From contig DLFD01000050.1 of the NCBI GenBank assembly GCA_002482005.1, positions 1 to 11,790 on the forward strand: a stretch of DNA of 11,790 nt, read 5' to 3'. Below are positions 1 through 6,392 of this stretch, in pieces. The notes beneath the pieces were generated by a model. The model had not been told where the DNA came from. It ran no database searches and worked only from the letters and a program-made list of their open reading frames with translations. How positions within the stretch are numbered: the first letter of the stretch is position 1; each line of letters opens with the position of its first letter. The translations under genes and the position numbers were made by a program. This stretch comes from Lachnospiraceae bacterium UBA7729 (GTDB lineage Bacteria; Bacillota; Clostridia; Lachnospirales; Lachnospiraceae).

Positions 1-728
1 CCCTCATGTTTTGTCGGTACCCTGTCGATACCCTGTTCCTCATAGGACCTGTCATCGATCCGGTCCGGCTGCCTTTCCATGGATAGGTACCTGTTACAAA
101 TCAGAGTCCATTCCGCCCGCCACTGTCTTGCCCGGTCCCGACTGTTCCAGTCGTTAGCCTCAACGGTCTCGCGTTTCCACATCTTCCTTCCCTTCGCGCC
201 AATCTTCTGCTGGCCAGTCTTTTTGTCGATAACCGGGATCCGTTCGCCGTTCTCGTCAAGGGCATAGACCTGCTTTCTCTTCTGTGCCCAGCTGCCGTCC
301 TTCTTTACGCCCCGGGTCGGTGCAATGCCATGAACGTGAGGATTGCCCGGCTTGTCGTGAAAGGACCAGTCCACGACCATCCCTTCAGCAGCCCTTCTCT
401 GGAAAAACTCATGTGCCGCCTGAAGCTGATGTGCCCTTGATAATTCCTTCGGCAGAGCAATTTCGAACTCCCGGTAGAGCTGGGCGTTGTCCTGTTTCTC
501 CGCTTCTTCAACGCTGTTCCACAAAGCCGCGCGGTCAGAAAAAAAGGAAGGCGCGTTCTCCGGAAGAATGATTTCCGAATACGTGACTTCCTTCTTGTTC
601 GTGTAGTCATATGTTTTACCGGACCGCTCGTCCTTCAGCTTCTGCCCGGCCCGGTATGCCGCGGCAGCTACGGAAGACTTCGTTCCGTGCCGGCTGCCGA
701 TCTTGATGCTGAGATGATAGATTGCCAT
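1..728 (-). CDS. mobA: MobA/MobL family relaxase, 5' part (cut by window edge)
   Basis: This is the N-terminal 242 residues of a MOBQ-family relaxase, which nicks oriT and stays covalently bound to the 5' end during mobilization. The start is the ATG at 728-726, with AAAGGAGG just upstream. The product begins MAIYHLSIKIGSRHGTKSSV, the typical MobA/MobL opening, with an early tyrosine (Tyr4). The metal-binding histidine motif is at residues 129-133 (NPHVH), followed by GIAPTRG. The visible part ends in PTKHEG, a motif usual near the end of the relaxase domain. A C-terminal helicase, primase or coiled-coil part, if any, is outside the window. It sits downstream of the oriT it presumably cuts (near 950) and of the DUF3847 gene. 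The frame is open to position 1, with no stop. Family assignment is secure; the full length is unknown. Confidence 0.93.
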   Translation of the reverse strand, partial: MAIYHLSIKIGSRHGTKSSVAAAAYRAGQKLKDERSGKTYDYTNKKEVTYSEIILPENAPSFFSDRAALWNSVEEAEKQDNAQLYREFEIALPKELSRAHQLQAAHEFFQRRAAEGMVVDWSFHDKPGNPHVHGIAPTRGVKKDGSWAQKRKQVYALDENGERIPVIDKKTGQQKIGAKGRKMWKRETVEANDWNSRDRARQWRAEWTLICNRYLSMERQPDRIDDRSYEEQGIDRVPTKHE

Positions 729-770
729 GTCCCTCCTTTCGGGGCGGAAATGAAACAGGCACCGGAAAAG

Positions 771-804
771 AAAGGACAGGTCCCGGATGGGAATCCTGTC
801 CTTT
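771..804 (-). terminator. Strong hairpin in the mobA leader (terminator- or attenuator-like)
   Basis: AAAGGACAGG (771-780) pairs perfectly with CCTGTCCTTT (795-804). Inside it TCCC (781-784) pairs with GGGA (789-792) around a GGAT loop, with a 2-nt bulge. On the minus strand the stem runs into TTTCTTTTCC, so it resembles an intrinsic terminator 43 bp before the mobA start. No convincing promoter is seen between hairpin and gene. It may therefore attenuate relaxase expression rather than end the operon. Confidence 0.5.
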
Positions 805-825
805 GCTTATCCGATGCCTGACAGA

Positions 826-890
826 GTGCAGAGGCGGAGCCTTTGCCCAGGTGCAGGGCGGCGCCCGCCGGAGTGCAGAGGCAGCGCCTC
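826..890. repeat. Array of three GTGCA-headed mini-hairpins beside oriT
   Basis: Three units each begin with GTGCA (826-830, 851-855, 873-877). Each is followed directly or after one base by a GC-rich stem with a 3-nt loop: AGGC-gga-GCCT (832-842), GGGC-ggc-GCCC (856-866) and GAGGC-agc-GCCTC (878-890). The twelve bases GAGTGCAGAGGC occur twice (824-835 and 871-882). The array lies between the putative nick region and the relaxase gene. It is plausibly a relaxosome-protein binding or single-strand folding region, which is inference. Confidence 0.7.
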
Positions 891-919
891 GCTGGGTGAA
901 GGGTGAAATCCTTCCGCGC

Positions 920-972
920 TTATGCATACGAAGTGTGCGTATAAGTGCGCCTTATTTTTTTCAAAAATAAGG
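920..972 (+). other. Putative oriT of the IME (IncQ/MOBQ type)
   Basis: On the plus strand an inverted repeat, ATACG (926-930) and CGTAT (938-942) with a 7-nt loop, leads directly into AAGTGCGCC followed by TTA (943-954). This is the layout of the RSF1010/pTF1 group, where a hairpin is followed by a TAAGTGCGCCCT-like nick core; here one C of the core is lacking. By analogy the nick would fall around 951-952. A second perfect 10-bp inverted repeat, CCTTATTTTT and AAAAATAAGG (950-959, 963-972), overlaps the core on its 3' side. A MobA/MobL gene 200 bp away supports the assignment. The exact nick base is inferred. Confidence 0.8.
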
Positions 973-1010
973 AATTTCCAACAATAAATGGATCCGAAAA
1001 ATCGTCCTGT

Positions 1011-1289
1011 TCACTTCTCTGTTCCGCCGCCTTTGTCCATCGCTTTTGAAAAATATCTTCCGTTGCGTTCCTGTCTCCAAAGAAATGACTGAAGTTTTGG
1101 AAGGTCAGCCTCCTCAAGCGGCCGGTTCATGACACTCTCGACAATAGCCCCCGCCTGGATCAGTCTCCGGGTCCTCTGTTTTCTCTGCTCGGTACTGATG
1201 TTCCTCAGGACCTCCTTCTTCTTTTTCTGAAGCGTACTGATTTTTGCGTCAACCTTCTTGATTTTCTCCTCCGTTGTTTCTATGTCCAT
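1011..1289 (-). CDS. DUF3847-type small mobilization-associated protein
   Basis: This 92-residue charged protein starts with an amphipathic helix rich in Glu and Lys (residues 5-40, probable coiled coil). It continues with RKQRTRRLIQAGAIVESV (about 36-53), which resembles the DUF3847 core seen in small proteins encoded next to MobA/MobL relaxases in Clostridia. The ATG at 1289-1287 has AGAGGAGG upstream. The gene overlaps the last 41 bp of the recombinase gene in another frame, so the two are probably translated from one mRNA. It lies immediately before the oriT region. A role as relaxosome accessory or oriT-binding protein is a reasonable guess from position; no function is shown by the sequence itself. 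Confidence 0.8.
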   Translation of the reverse strand: MDIETTEEKIKKVDAKISTLQKKKKEVLRNISTEQRKQRTRRLIQAGAIVESVMNRPLEEADLPKLQSFLWRQERNGRYFSKAMDKGGGTEK

Positions 1290-3735
1290 TCTTCGATGCC
1301 TCCTCTGCCGCTGCGGCCTTTTCAGCTTTGGCCTTTTCCCGGCTCTTTTTCATTCGTTCTCTTTCAATGGAACGGATCTCTGAAAGCTTCTTCGCTGCTT
1401 CAGGATCAGTAGCCGCCTGTTGGATGAGTTTCTTTCTGTCTCGTGCCCGCTGTGCGCAATGTCTCCGGTTGTACTCTGCGGTACGCTTTCTGATGTATTC
1501 AGCATAATCAGGATCTGTTGCCATCCTTGCTTCCTGTTGGATCTTCCGTCTGTCCCTTTCTTCCTTCTCGGCTTTCCTGATCGAGGCATACTTCTCTGCG
1601 GCTTCGGGATCAGTAGCGGCCTTTGCTTTCAGCTCCCTCATGCGCTCCGCTCTTGACATATGGGGCTGCTTCTCCGGTTTTGGTGCCGGGTTGCCACCTC
1701 GCAGCTTTGCTCTTCTCTCTCTGTCGCGCTCTCTTCTGCGAGCCCTGATAGCCTCCAGTTCTCTTGCTGCCTCAGGATCAGTCTCAGCCTTTTTAACTAG
1801 TTCCTCCCACTTCTGCTTATCACGTTCCTTTCTCGTGCGTCTGTATTTTTTGAATTTCTCTTGCATCTCCCTGTTGAAGTCGGGATCTTCTTCCATACGC
1901 TTCCTTTGCGCTTCGTAATACCTGTGCGCTGATTCTGCCTCCCTCTCCCTATACTCTGTTATCAATACTGCCGCAGCTTCCTCAGAGCCTGCCGCATTTA
2001 CAAGATCTTCTCTTCTTTTCTGAAGGAGCCATTTGTCCAGCTCCTCATCGTACTTCTTCTGTTCTTCCGGTGTCTCGTCCAGAAGAGTATCGTCACTGAC
2101 CGATGTAGGGCACTCCGGAAGGAAGCTGAAATAGATATCAATCTGTTGTGAACGTTTGCCATCGGCTCCGCGGGCAGGGGCATGGACCTCAATCCGGTCT
2201 ATCAGGGAATACAGCATCTGATTGGTCACATGGCTGCATTCCTTATAACTTTTCAAAAGACTGATAAATCTTCGCGGATCCGATTTCTGGGATTCCGCCT
2301 CTCTGAGGGAAGATTCCAGCTCAGTTCTCCTGGCCTCCTTCACTTGCAGTTCGGAATCGTACTCCTTCATGAGCGTTTCAAACATCATGTCTGAAAGAAT
2401 ACCTTTCATGTTTTTCTCATAGAGTCCTCTTGTAAGCCTCCCAAGCTCCATGATCCGGTTATTGACTTCAGTTAATTCTTTCTTCTCGCTGCTGTTTCTG
2501 TCCCCTTTCCGCTCATTGAACTGTCTCTGAAGGTCGTCAGCGAAAGCTGCCTCATCTAAAAAAACGCGTTTCATAACCGCGCGGATAGCCTTCGCTACAG
2601 CCTTCTCAATCGTGCTTTCTTTGATATAGTGAGAAGTACATTGCCTGTAGCGATCCCTGAAGCCAGCGCATTGAAAGGAATAGGAGGAATCTGCCTCGGG
2701 GGCTGCCTTGGCATGGCACGCTGAATAGCCCATCCTTCTGCCACAATCTGCGCAGAATACAAGTCCTGACAGTCTGCTTGTGATTCCCAGTTTTGTGATT
2801 TTTGCGCAGCGGTTCATTACCTTTTGCGCAAGGTTCCATGTTTCCTGATCGATGATTGCTTCATGGGTGTTTGGAAAGACGAGCTGTTCTTCCTCCGGAA
2901 CATGTCTCTTTCTCTTTCGCTTAAAGTCTTCACTTCTTGTCTTGCCAAGGACAGTACACCCCAGGTATTCTTTTCGGACGAGTATATGGCGTATGGTTTG
3001 TGGTGACCAGAAACACGGGTCCCTGTAACGGACACTGTGGACGTTTTCCGGATGATACTTCTGCCTGAAGGCTGTCGCGTTAAGAACCTTTTCATTGGTC
3101 AGCGTATCTGCGATCTCTGTCATGGTAGTTCCCTCCGCTGCCATCCGGAAGATTCTCTTCACGATAGCCGCTTCGTCCGGAGCAACTATAAAAGTCTGCT
3201 TGTCATTCGGGTCCCTTGTATAGCCAAAGGGAACTGCCCCACTGCACTTAAGTCCTTTCTGCATCCTTGCGTGAAAGATGGACCGGATCTTGCGACTGGT
3301 GTCCTTGGCATACCATTCATTCATGATGTTCAGGAATGGCGTGAAATCATTGCTTCCCGGTCTGGCACTGTCGATGTTGTTATTGATTGCGATAAAACGC
3401 ACATGCTTCTCTGGAAAGAGAACATCAGTATAATACCCGACCTGAAGATAGTTCCTTCCAAATCGGCTCATGTCCTTCACGATCACGGTTTCCACGCGAC
3501 CGTCATTGATCTCGCCTAGCAGAGTCTGAAATCCCGGACGGTCAAAGTTTGTTCCGCTATAACCATCATCAGTAAAGTGCCGGACATTCTGAAAACCCTG
3601 CTGAGAGCAGAAATCCATCAGGTATTGCTTCTGATTGATGATGCTGTTGGAGTCCCCCTGCTGTTCATCGTCTCTCGACAGACGCTCGTACAATGCCGTT
3701 ATCTTCCCCGGCTCAGTCGATAGCTGAGTCCTCAT
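1249..3735 (-). CDS. Large serine recombinase (TnpX/TndX type) with repetitive charged C-terminal tail
   Basis: This site-specific recombinase probably integrates and excises the inner element. The frame could begin at a TTG at 3780, but the ATG at 3735-3733 follows AAAGGAGG by eight bases, so I choose it (828 aa). The resolvase domain has YERLS (residues 16-20, Ser20 the expected nucleophile) and SRFGRN (90-95). The recombinase domain begins near GAVPFGYTRD (166-175). A zinc ribbon has Cys328, Cys331, Cys356 and Cys366. A coiled coil (about 400-485) and a DUF4368-like end (about 490-540, with LIDRIEVH) follow. Family members usually stop there, near 550 residues. This one continues for about 280 residues of Lys/Arg/Glu-rich helix with five DP-containing repeats (TDPEAA type; DP at 617, 653, 709, 741, 777). 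The 3' end overlaps the DUF3847 gene. Confidence 0.95.
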   Translation of the reverse strand: MRTQLSTEPGKITALYERLSRDDEQQGDSNSIINQKQYLMDFCSQQGFQNVRHFTDDGYSGTNFDRPGFQTLLGEINDGRVETVIVKDMSRFGRNYLQVGYYTDVLFPEKHVRFIAINNNIDSARPGSNDFTPFLNIMNEWYAKDTSRKIRSIFHARMQKGLKCSGAVPFGYTRDPNDKQTFIVAPDEAAIVKRIFRMAAEGTTMTEIADTLTNEKVLNATAFRQKYHPENVHSVRYRDPCFWSPQTIRHILVRKEYLGCTVLGKTRSEDFKRKRKRHVPEEEQLVFPNTHEAIIDQETWNLAQKVMNRCAKITKLGITSRLSGLVFCADCGRRMGYSACHAKAAPEADSSYSFQCAGFRDRYRQCTSHYIKESTIEKAVAKAIRAVMKRVFLDEAAFADDLQRQFNERKGDRNSSEKKELTEVNNRIMELGRLTRGLYEKNMKGILSDMMFETLMKEYDSELQVKEARRTELESSLREAESQKSDPRRFISLLKSYKECSHVTNQMLYSLIDRIEVHAPARGADGKRSQQIDIYFSFLPECPTSVSDDTLLDETPEEQKKYDEELDKWLLQKRREDLVNAAGSEEAAAVLITEYREREAESAHRYYEAQRKRMEEDPDFNREMQEKFKKYRRTRKERDKQKWEELVKKAETDPEAARELEAIRARRRERDRERRAKLRGGNPAPKPEKQPHMSRAERMRELKAKAATDPEAAEKYASIRKAEKEERDRRKIQQEARMATDPDYAEYIRKRTAEYNRRHCAQRARDRKKLIQQAATDPEAAKKLSEIRSIERERMKKSREKAKAEKAAAAEEASKNGHRNNGGENQEG

Positions 3736-3784
3736 AATACGCCGCCTCCTTTCGATGTCCGTCTGTATCGTTATGCCCAAAATT

Positions 3785-3807
3785 CATTTGTCTTAATACA
3801 AACTATC
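3785..3807. other. IME end / attachment junction in virD4
   Basis: Read on the minus strand, the virD4 codons GAC CCG AAA GGA are followed by TAGTTTGTATTAAGACAAAT. The GA at 3807-3806 is the likely crossover dinucleotide, as known for TnpX/TndX recombinases. The first bases of the element hold an inverted repeat, TTTGT and ACAAA around ATTAAG (3802-3787), a likely recombinase-binding site. The recombinase gene begins 50 bp further on. The second junction, needed to prove the borders, is outside the window. Confidence 0.65.
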
Positions 3808-4315
3808 CTTTCGGGTCTGTGATCACCAGGGAACTTCGAGCCCCGGCTAGGATATTGGGCATAATCAGTCGGAAGCTCTTGCCTGCGCCGGAACCGCCGA
3901 TAATGATGACATTATTGTTGAGTCCGGTTCTATGCGTATCCAGACTGATTCGCAGGTTCTGGGACAGTATTTTGTTGTTGGCAGGATCCGGATCAGCCAG
4001 TTTTTTATTTACCTCCTTGCAGGTGCCGAAGCTGGCTGTCCCGTACTCTGTTCCCGGCTTCACATCCCGATCCATTGAAGTTACTCTTAGGAAAATGACA
4101 AACCATATAATCCCGCAGATCAGGATGGCTTTCCAAGTCCATGGAGTGACCCGCAGCGGAAATGAGTGAAGCAGATAGTGAAACAAAAGCGGTTTCAGAT
4201 TATCCAGCGTAACCTCATTTCCGTACATGAGCCCGATGCAGTAACCGAGGTAGACCGCTGCGGGAAGAAAGCAGAGAAAGAAAATCACGTTCAGTTTCCG
4301 TTTGGGATTCTGCAT
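3803..4315 (-). pseudogene. virD4: VirD4/TraG-type coupling protein, 5' fragment interrupted by the IME
   Basis: The type IV coupling protein is the inner-membrane ATPase that links the relaxosome to the mating channel. This fragment has 170 residues, against roughly 600 in the family. It shows two membrane segments (about residues 9-31 and 62-78), the usual GTASFGT stretch (92-98), Walker A GGSGAGKS (140-147) and Walker B start LVITDPKG (163-170), then TAG. Family members continue after DPKG with a glutamate-containing motif and the large ATPase body. The cut therefore falls inside the nucleotide-binding core, and the fragment cannot be an active motor. Start ATG 4315-4313 follows GAGGAGGGAGGG. 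The gene lies 19 bp after the PcfB-like gene, a conserved pairing. The remaining 3' part should lie beyond position 1, and excision of the IME should restore the gene. Confidence 0.9.
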
Positions 4316-4334
4316 GTTCTTTCACCCTCCCTCC

Positions 4335-5417
4335 TCACAGCTTCTTCTCAAAGGGCGATGGCTCCTGCTTCGCGCCACTGTTCAGCAGACTGCTCAGATT
4401 CTCCAGCGCACTGGTCGGTCCTTCAAGACCTCCATGACCCTCTCCTAGTGTCTGATCGTGATTCTGATCACGAGTCTGCTCGCGGGTCATCTCCCTGGAC
4501 CCGACCGTTGCCTGCCCGGAATTCCGATTCAAGGCAGCTTCTTTTACCAGCCCGATTACAACCGGCCCTGCCAGTGTCTGGAAAGTGGCTGTCCGAAAGT
4601 CTGTGACTGCATAAGCCCTGTCGCGGAAAAGGGCCGCGCCAAGACTCTTTTCACTGAGTCCCTTGCCCGGCAGCACCGCATCCTTAACAGGAATGAACAC
4701 CGTCCGGTTCTGGTCGATCCGGTACTCGGCGAAGTTCTCCCTTATCTCGATTGGCGGCCCGCTGATCCACTGGTACTGCTGCTGAAGCCCCTGGCAGTCT
4801 AGATCACGGAGACGGACTCTCACATCTCCGAATGCTTCCTTCAGGTCTGCCACCTGCTGCTCGGGAGTACCCATATCTCTGGAATACTGTACTGTTTTCT
4901 CCGAAGTCCTCTCCTTCTTTTCGGTAAATGGGTCCGGCACTGACTTTGACAGGTCCTGCGCTTCAGGTGTCAGTTCCCCGTTTCTGTTAAAGGCTGTCGA
5001 GAGATAATCCCTCTCACTGAGCATCCCCAGATAAGTGTCCTTATAAGGCCCCATCGCATGGTCGATCAGAAGAGCTCTCACCTTGGGAGCATCCGAAACA
5101 GCAATGGCGTATTGGGTACGGCCATCCCCTCCGCAAAGATCCGGCATCTTCGCAAACAGGATCCCATGCTGCTTCATTTCCTTCTGGATCTTCTTCAGTT
5201 CCTTTTTGTCCTCACTCCCAACGTTCACATACATCATGTCGTCGCCCTTGATCGCCCGCAGCCTGCCAAGACGTGCCTTCCCCTTCCATTTCGAAAGACG
5301 GATCGTATTGATCAGCTTTGCAAACTGAATCGCCGCTTTCAGACTGATCTTCCCGAGAAGGTAAATTGCCTTGCCTGCCACGACCACGATCTGGGTAGCG
5401 TCCGCGACTTCACTCAT
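4335..5417 (-). CDS. PcfB-like (DUF3801) conjugation protein
   Basis: The N-terminal part (residues 1 to about 125) resembles PcfB/DUF3801 proteins. It has a hydrophobic helical stretch near 9-38, a basic segment WKGKARLGRLRAIKG, and an alpha/beta portion including GILFAKMPDL and AIAVSDAPKVRALL. PcfB of pCF10 is encoded next to the coupling protein PcfC and binds the relaxosome to it; the same adjacency is seen here. The protein is long for the family (360 aa). Residues 190-300 form a second folded-looking part, and the last 60 residues are polar, with an RDQNHDQ-rich stretch that looks disordered. The start ATG 5417-5415 has AAGGAGG eight bases upstream. Family call is fairly sure for the N-terminus; the C-terminal two thirds I do not recognise. 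Confidence 0.75.
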   Translation of the reverse strand: MSEVADATQIVVVAGKAIYLLGKISLKAAIQFAKLINTIRLSKWKGKARLGRLRAIKGDDMMYVNVGSEDKKELKKIQKEMKQHGILFAKMPDLCGGDGRTQYAIAVSDAPKVRALLIDHAMGPYKDTYLGMLSERDYLSTAFNRNGELTPEAQDLSKSVPDPFTEKKERTSEKTVQYSRDMGTPEQQVADLKEAFGDVRVRLRDLDCQGLQQQYQWISGPPIEIRENFAEYRIDQNRTVFIPVKDAVLPGKGLSEKSLGAALFRDRAYAVTDFRTATFQTLAGPVVIGLVKEAALNRNSGQATVGSREMTREQTRDQNHDQTLGEGHGGLEGPTSALENLSSLLNSGAKQEPSPFEKKL

Positions 5418-5435
5418 CTATATTCCTCCTTTCCA

Positions 5436-5449
5436 GGAGCTGCAGCTCC
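5436..5449. repeat. 14-bp perfect palindrome between spoVG-like and pcfB-like genes
   Basis: GGAGCTGCAGCTCC is perfectly self-complementary and fills much of the 37-bp gap between the two genes. It lies just upstream of the AAGGAGG that serves the next gene. In RNA it would form a 5-bp stem with a TGCA loop. It lacks a following U-tract, so it is not a terminator; it may be an mRNA processing or stability element, or a protein site. Confidence 0.4.
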
Positions 5450-5454
5450 ATTTC

Positions 5455-6039
5455 TTACAGGCTTCTGCCATCCGGGACCGGAGCCTCCTCTGAAACATCT
5501 CCGATATCCTTTTCCTGCTCCAGCTTCTTGTCCTGATAAGCTTTGACGATCATCTCCGTCATTGCCTTCCGGATTCCCGGAGATACCGGACCGGCAATGT
5601 TCTGGTAGCGGTCACCATTCTTTTCATATGGATAGGAAACCCTGAGTTCCCCGTCCCGCTCAAAAATGCGGACTCCGTCGATCTTCACAAGACCGCCGTA
5701 ATTCACCGTGGCGTAGCCCCTGGTCTCATCCTTTTCGTAAAGTCTTACTTCAACTGTCAGGTCGAGCGGTTCCTTCTCGACCTTCATCTGCGCAACCACA
5801 CTCTTATTGACCGTATCCGTGATTGCTTTGCGAAGATCCTTGTCCTTGATCATGACGACCGGCTCCCATTTGTCTCCCTTCAGCTTTTCCGGAAATGAAA
5901 CAAAGGAATAAGTCTTGCCGTCCTTGTCTGCCTGGATAACCTTCACGTTGTGGATCACGATCTTCTCATCCAGATATACGTCCCCGGATGCAAGAATCTT
6001 ATCTGAAAAAATCGGTTTCATATCTGCCCTGATATTCAT
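5455..6039 (-). CDS. Tandem SpoVG-domain protein
   Basis: The 194-residue product contains two SpoVG-like units. Unit 1 (about residues 16-80) has LDEKIVIHNVKVIQ, then FVSFPEK, then a helix with RKAITDTVNKSV. Unit 2 (about 95-168) has VKIDGVRIFERDGELRVSYP followed by the helix RKAMTEMIVKAYQ. These match the order of elements in Bacillus SpoVG: a strand pair ending in VVHDIRVID, then FVAMPSKR, then a C-terminal helix. SpoVG is about 97 residues with one unit and binds nucleic acid as a dimer. A fused pair could act as a built-in dimer; that is inference. The start ATG overlaps the previous stop in ATGA and has AAGGAGG upstream, so translation is coupled. The C-terminal 22 residues are acidic. 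The role in the ICE is unknown; transcriptional or RNA regulation of transfer genes is plausible. Confidence 0.75.
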   Translation of the reverse strand: MNIRADMKPIFSDKILASGDVYLDEKIVIHNVKVIQADKDGKTYSFVSFPEKLKGDKWEPVVMIKDKDLRKAITDTVNKSVVAQMKVEKEPLDLTVEVRLYEKDETRGYATVNYGGLVKIDGVRIFERDGELRVSYPYEKNGDRYQNIAGPVSPGIRKAMTEMIVKAYQDKKLEQEKDIGDVSEEAPVPDGRSL

Positions 6040-6380
6040 CTGCCTGCCTCCTTCTTTTCAGCTCCGGTTCCGGAGCCTGCCTTTGCTGCTTCGTTTGCTG
6101 CTTTCTTCTGCGTATCTCCGGGAACCGTTTCCGGAATCCCACCCTTCTTCAGCGCATATGCGATCTGCTCCTGAGTAACTTCATAGAAGTATGTCTTTCC
6201 CTTCATCTCTGAAAGTGTCCTGTCGAGAACCGCGCTCATCTTCTTCAACCAAAAAGCCCGGTCTCTTTCCTGCTTCGCCCGGATCTGCTTCATCCGTCTG
6301 TTTTTTCTGTCCTCAAGTGCCTGCCGCCTTTCCTTGGCTTTCCGAATCTCTTCCTCAATCCGCTTCAGTTCTTCATCCAT
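6036..6380 (-). CDS. Small coiled-coil protein of unknown function
   Basis: I do not recognise a named family. The 114-residue product begins with an almost uninterrupted charged helix (residues 1-50, about half Glu, Lys and Arg), a strong coiled-coil candidate. It has a short ordered-looking segment KGKTYFYEVTQEQIAYALKK (about 60-79) and an Ala/Lys/Glu-rich tail. The start ATG 6380-6378 is preceded by GAGGGGG. It shares ATGA with the following SpoVG-like gene and lies 12 bp after the 35-aa gene, so it is in the same operon. A structural or relaxosome accessory role would fit its make-up but is not shown. Confidence 0.7.
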   Translation of the reverse strand: MDEELKRIEEEIRKAKERRQALEDRKNRRMKQIRAKQERDRAFWLKKMSAVLDRTLSEMKGKTYFYEVTQEQIAYALKKGGIPETVPGDTQKKAANEAAKAGSGTGAEKKEAGR

Positions 6381-6392
6381 GCGGGCACCCCC

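Larger units (their letters stand above)
1..3807 (-). mobile_element. Integrative mobilizable element (left part), inserted in virD4
   Basis: This stretch carries a large serine recombinase, a DUF3847 protein, an IncQ-like oriT and a MobA/MobL relaxase, all in one orientation. Its upper boundary is placed at the GA dinucleotide of minus-strand positions 3807-3806, because the virD4 coding sequence is normal up to that point and then stops at a TAG three bases later. Recombinases of the TnpX/TndX group are known to use GA as crossover dinucleotide, which fits. The other end lies outside the window, since the relaxase gene runs off position 1. The cargo beyond it is unknown. The exact boundary is inferred and could be off by a few bases. 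Confidence 0.8.

Noticed and set aside
826..890. Possible CRISPR-like repeats
   Set aside because: Units are short, spaced 22-25 bp, and internally folded without unique spacers; a hairpin array fits better.
616..927. 103-aa minus-strand open frame over the hairpin array
   Set aside because: It overlaps the true mobA start and translates structural repeats; Arg/Pro-rich composition typical of chance frames in GC-rich DNA.
920..1117. 65-aa minus-strand open frame
   Set aside because: An alternative frame of the DUF3847 3' end that continues through the oriT hairpins, without a proper start.
3037..3519. 160-aa plus-strand open frame
   Set aside because: It lies entirely opposite the resolvase/recombinase domain of the serine recombinase, shows no family features, and has no supporting neighbour.
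3733..3780. Upstream TTG start for the serine recombinase (843 aa)
   Set aside because: The extra 15 codons contain the AAAGGAGG ribosome binding site of the ATG at 3735, so the shorter start is preferred.
3803..4315. Reading the 170-aa VirD4 frame as a complete small ATPase-like protein
   Set aside because: It ends in the middle of the nucleotide-binding core at a mobile-element boundary, so a split coupling-protein gene is the simpler explanation.
5058..5546. 162-aa plus-strand open frame
   Set aside because: Antisense to the PcfB-like and SpoVG-like genes, low-complexity Pro/Leu composition, and crosses two real genes.
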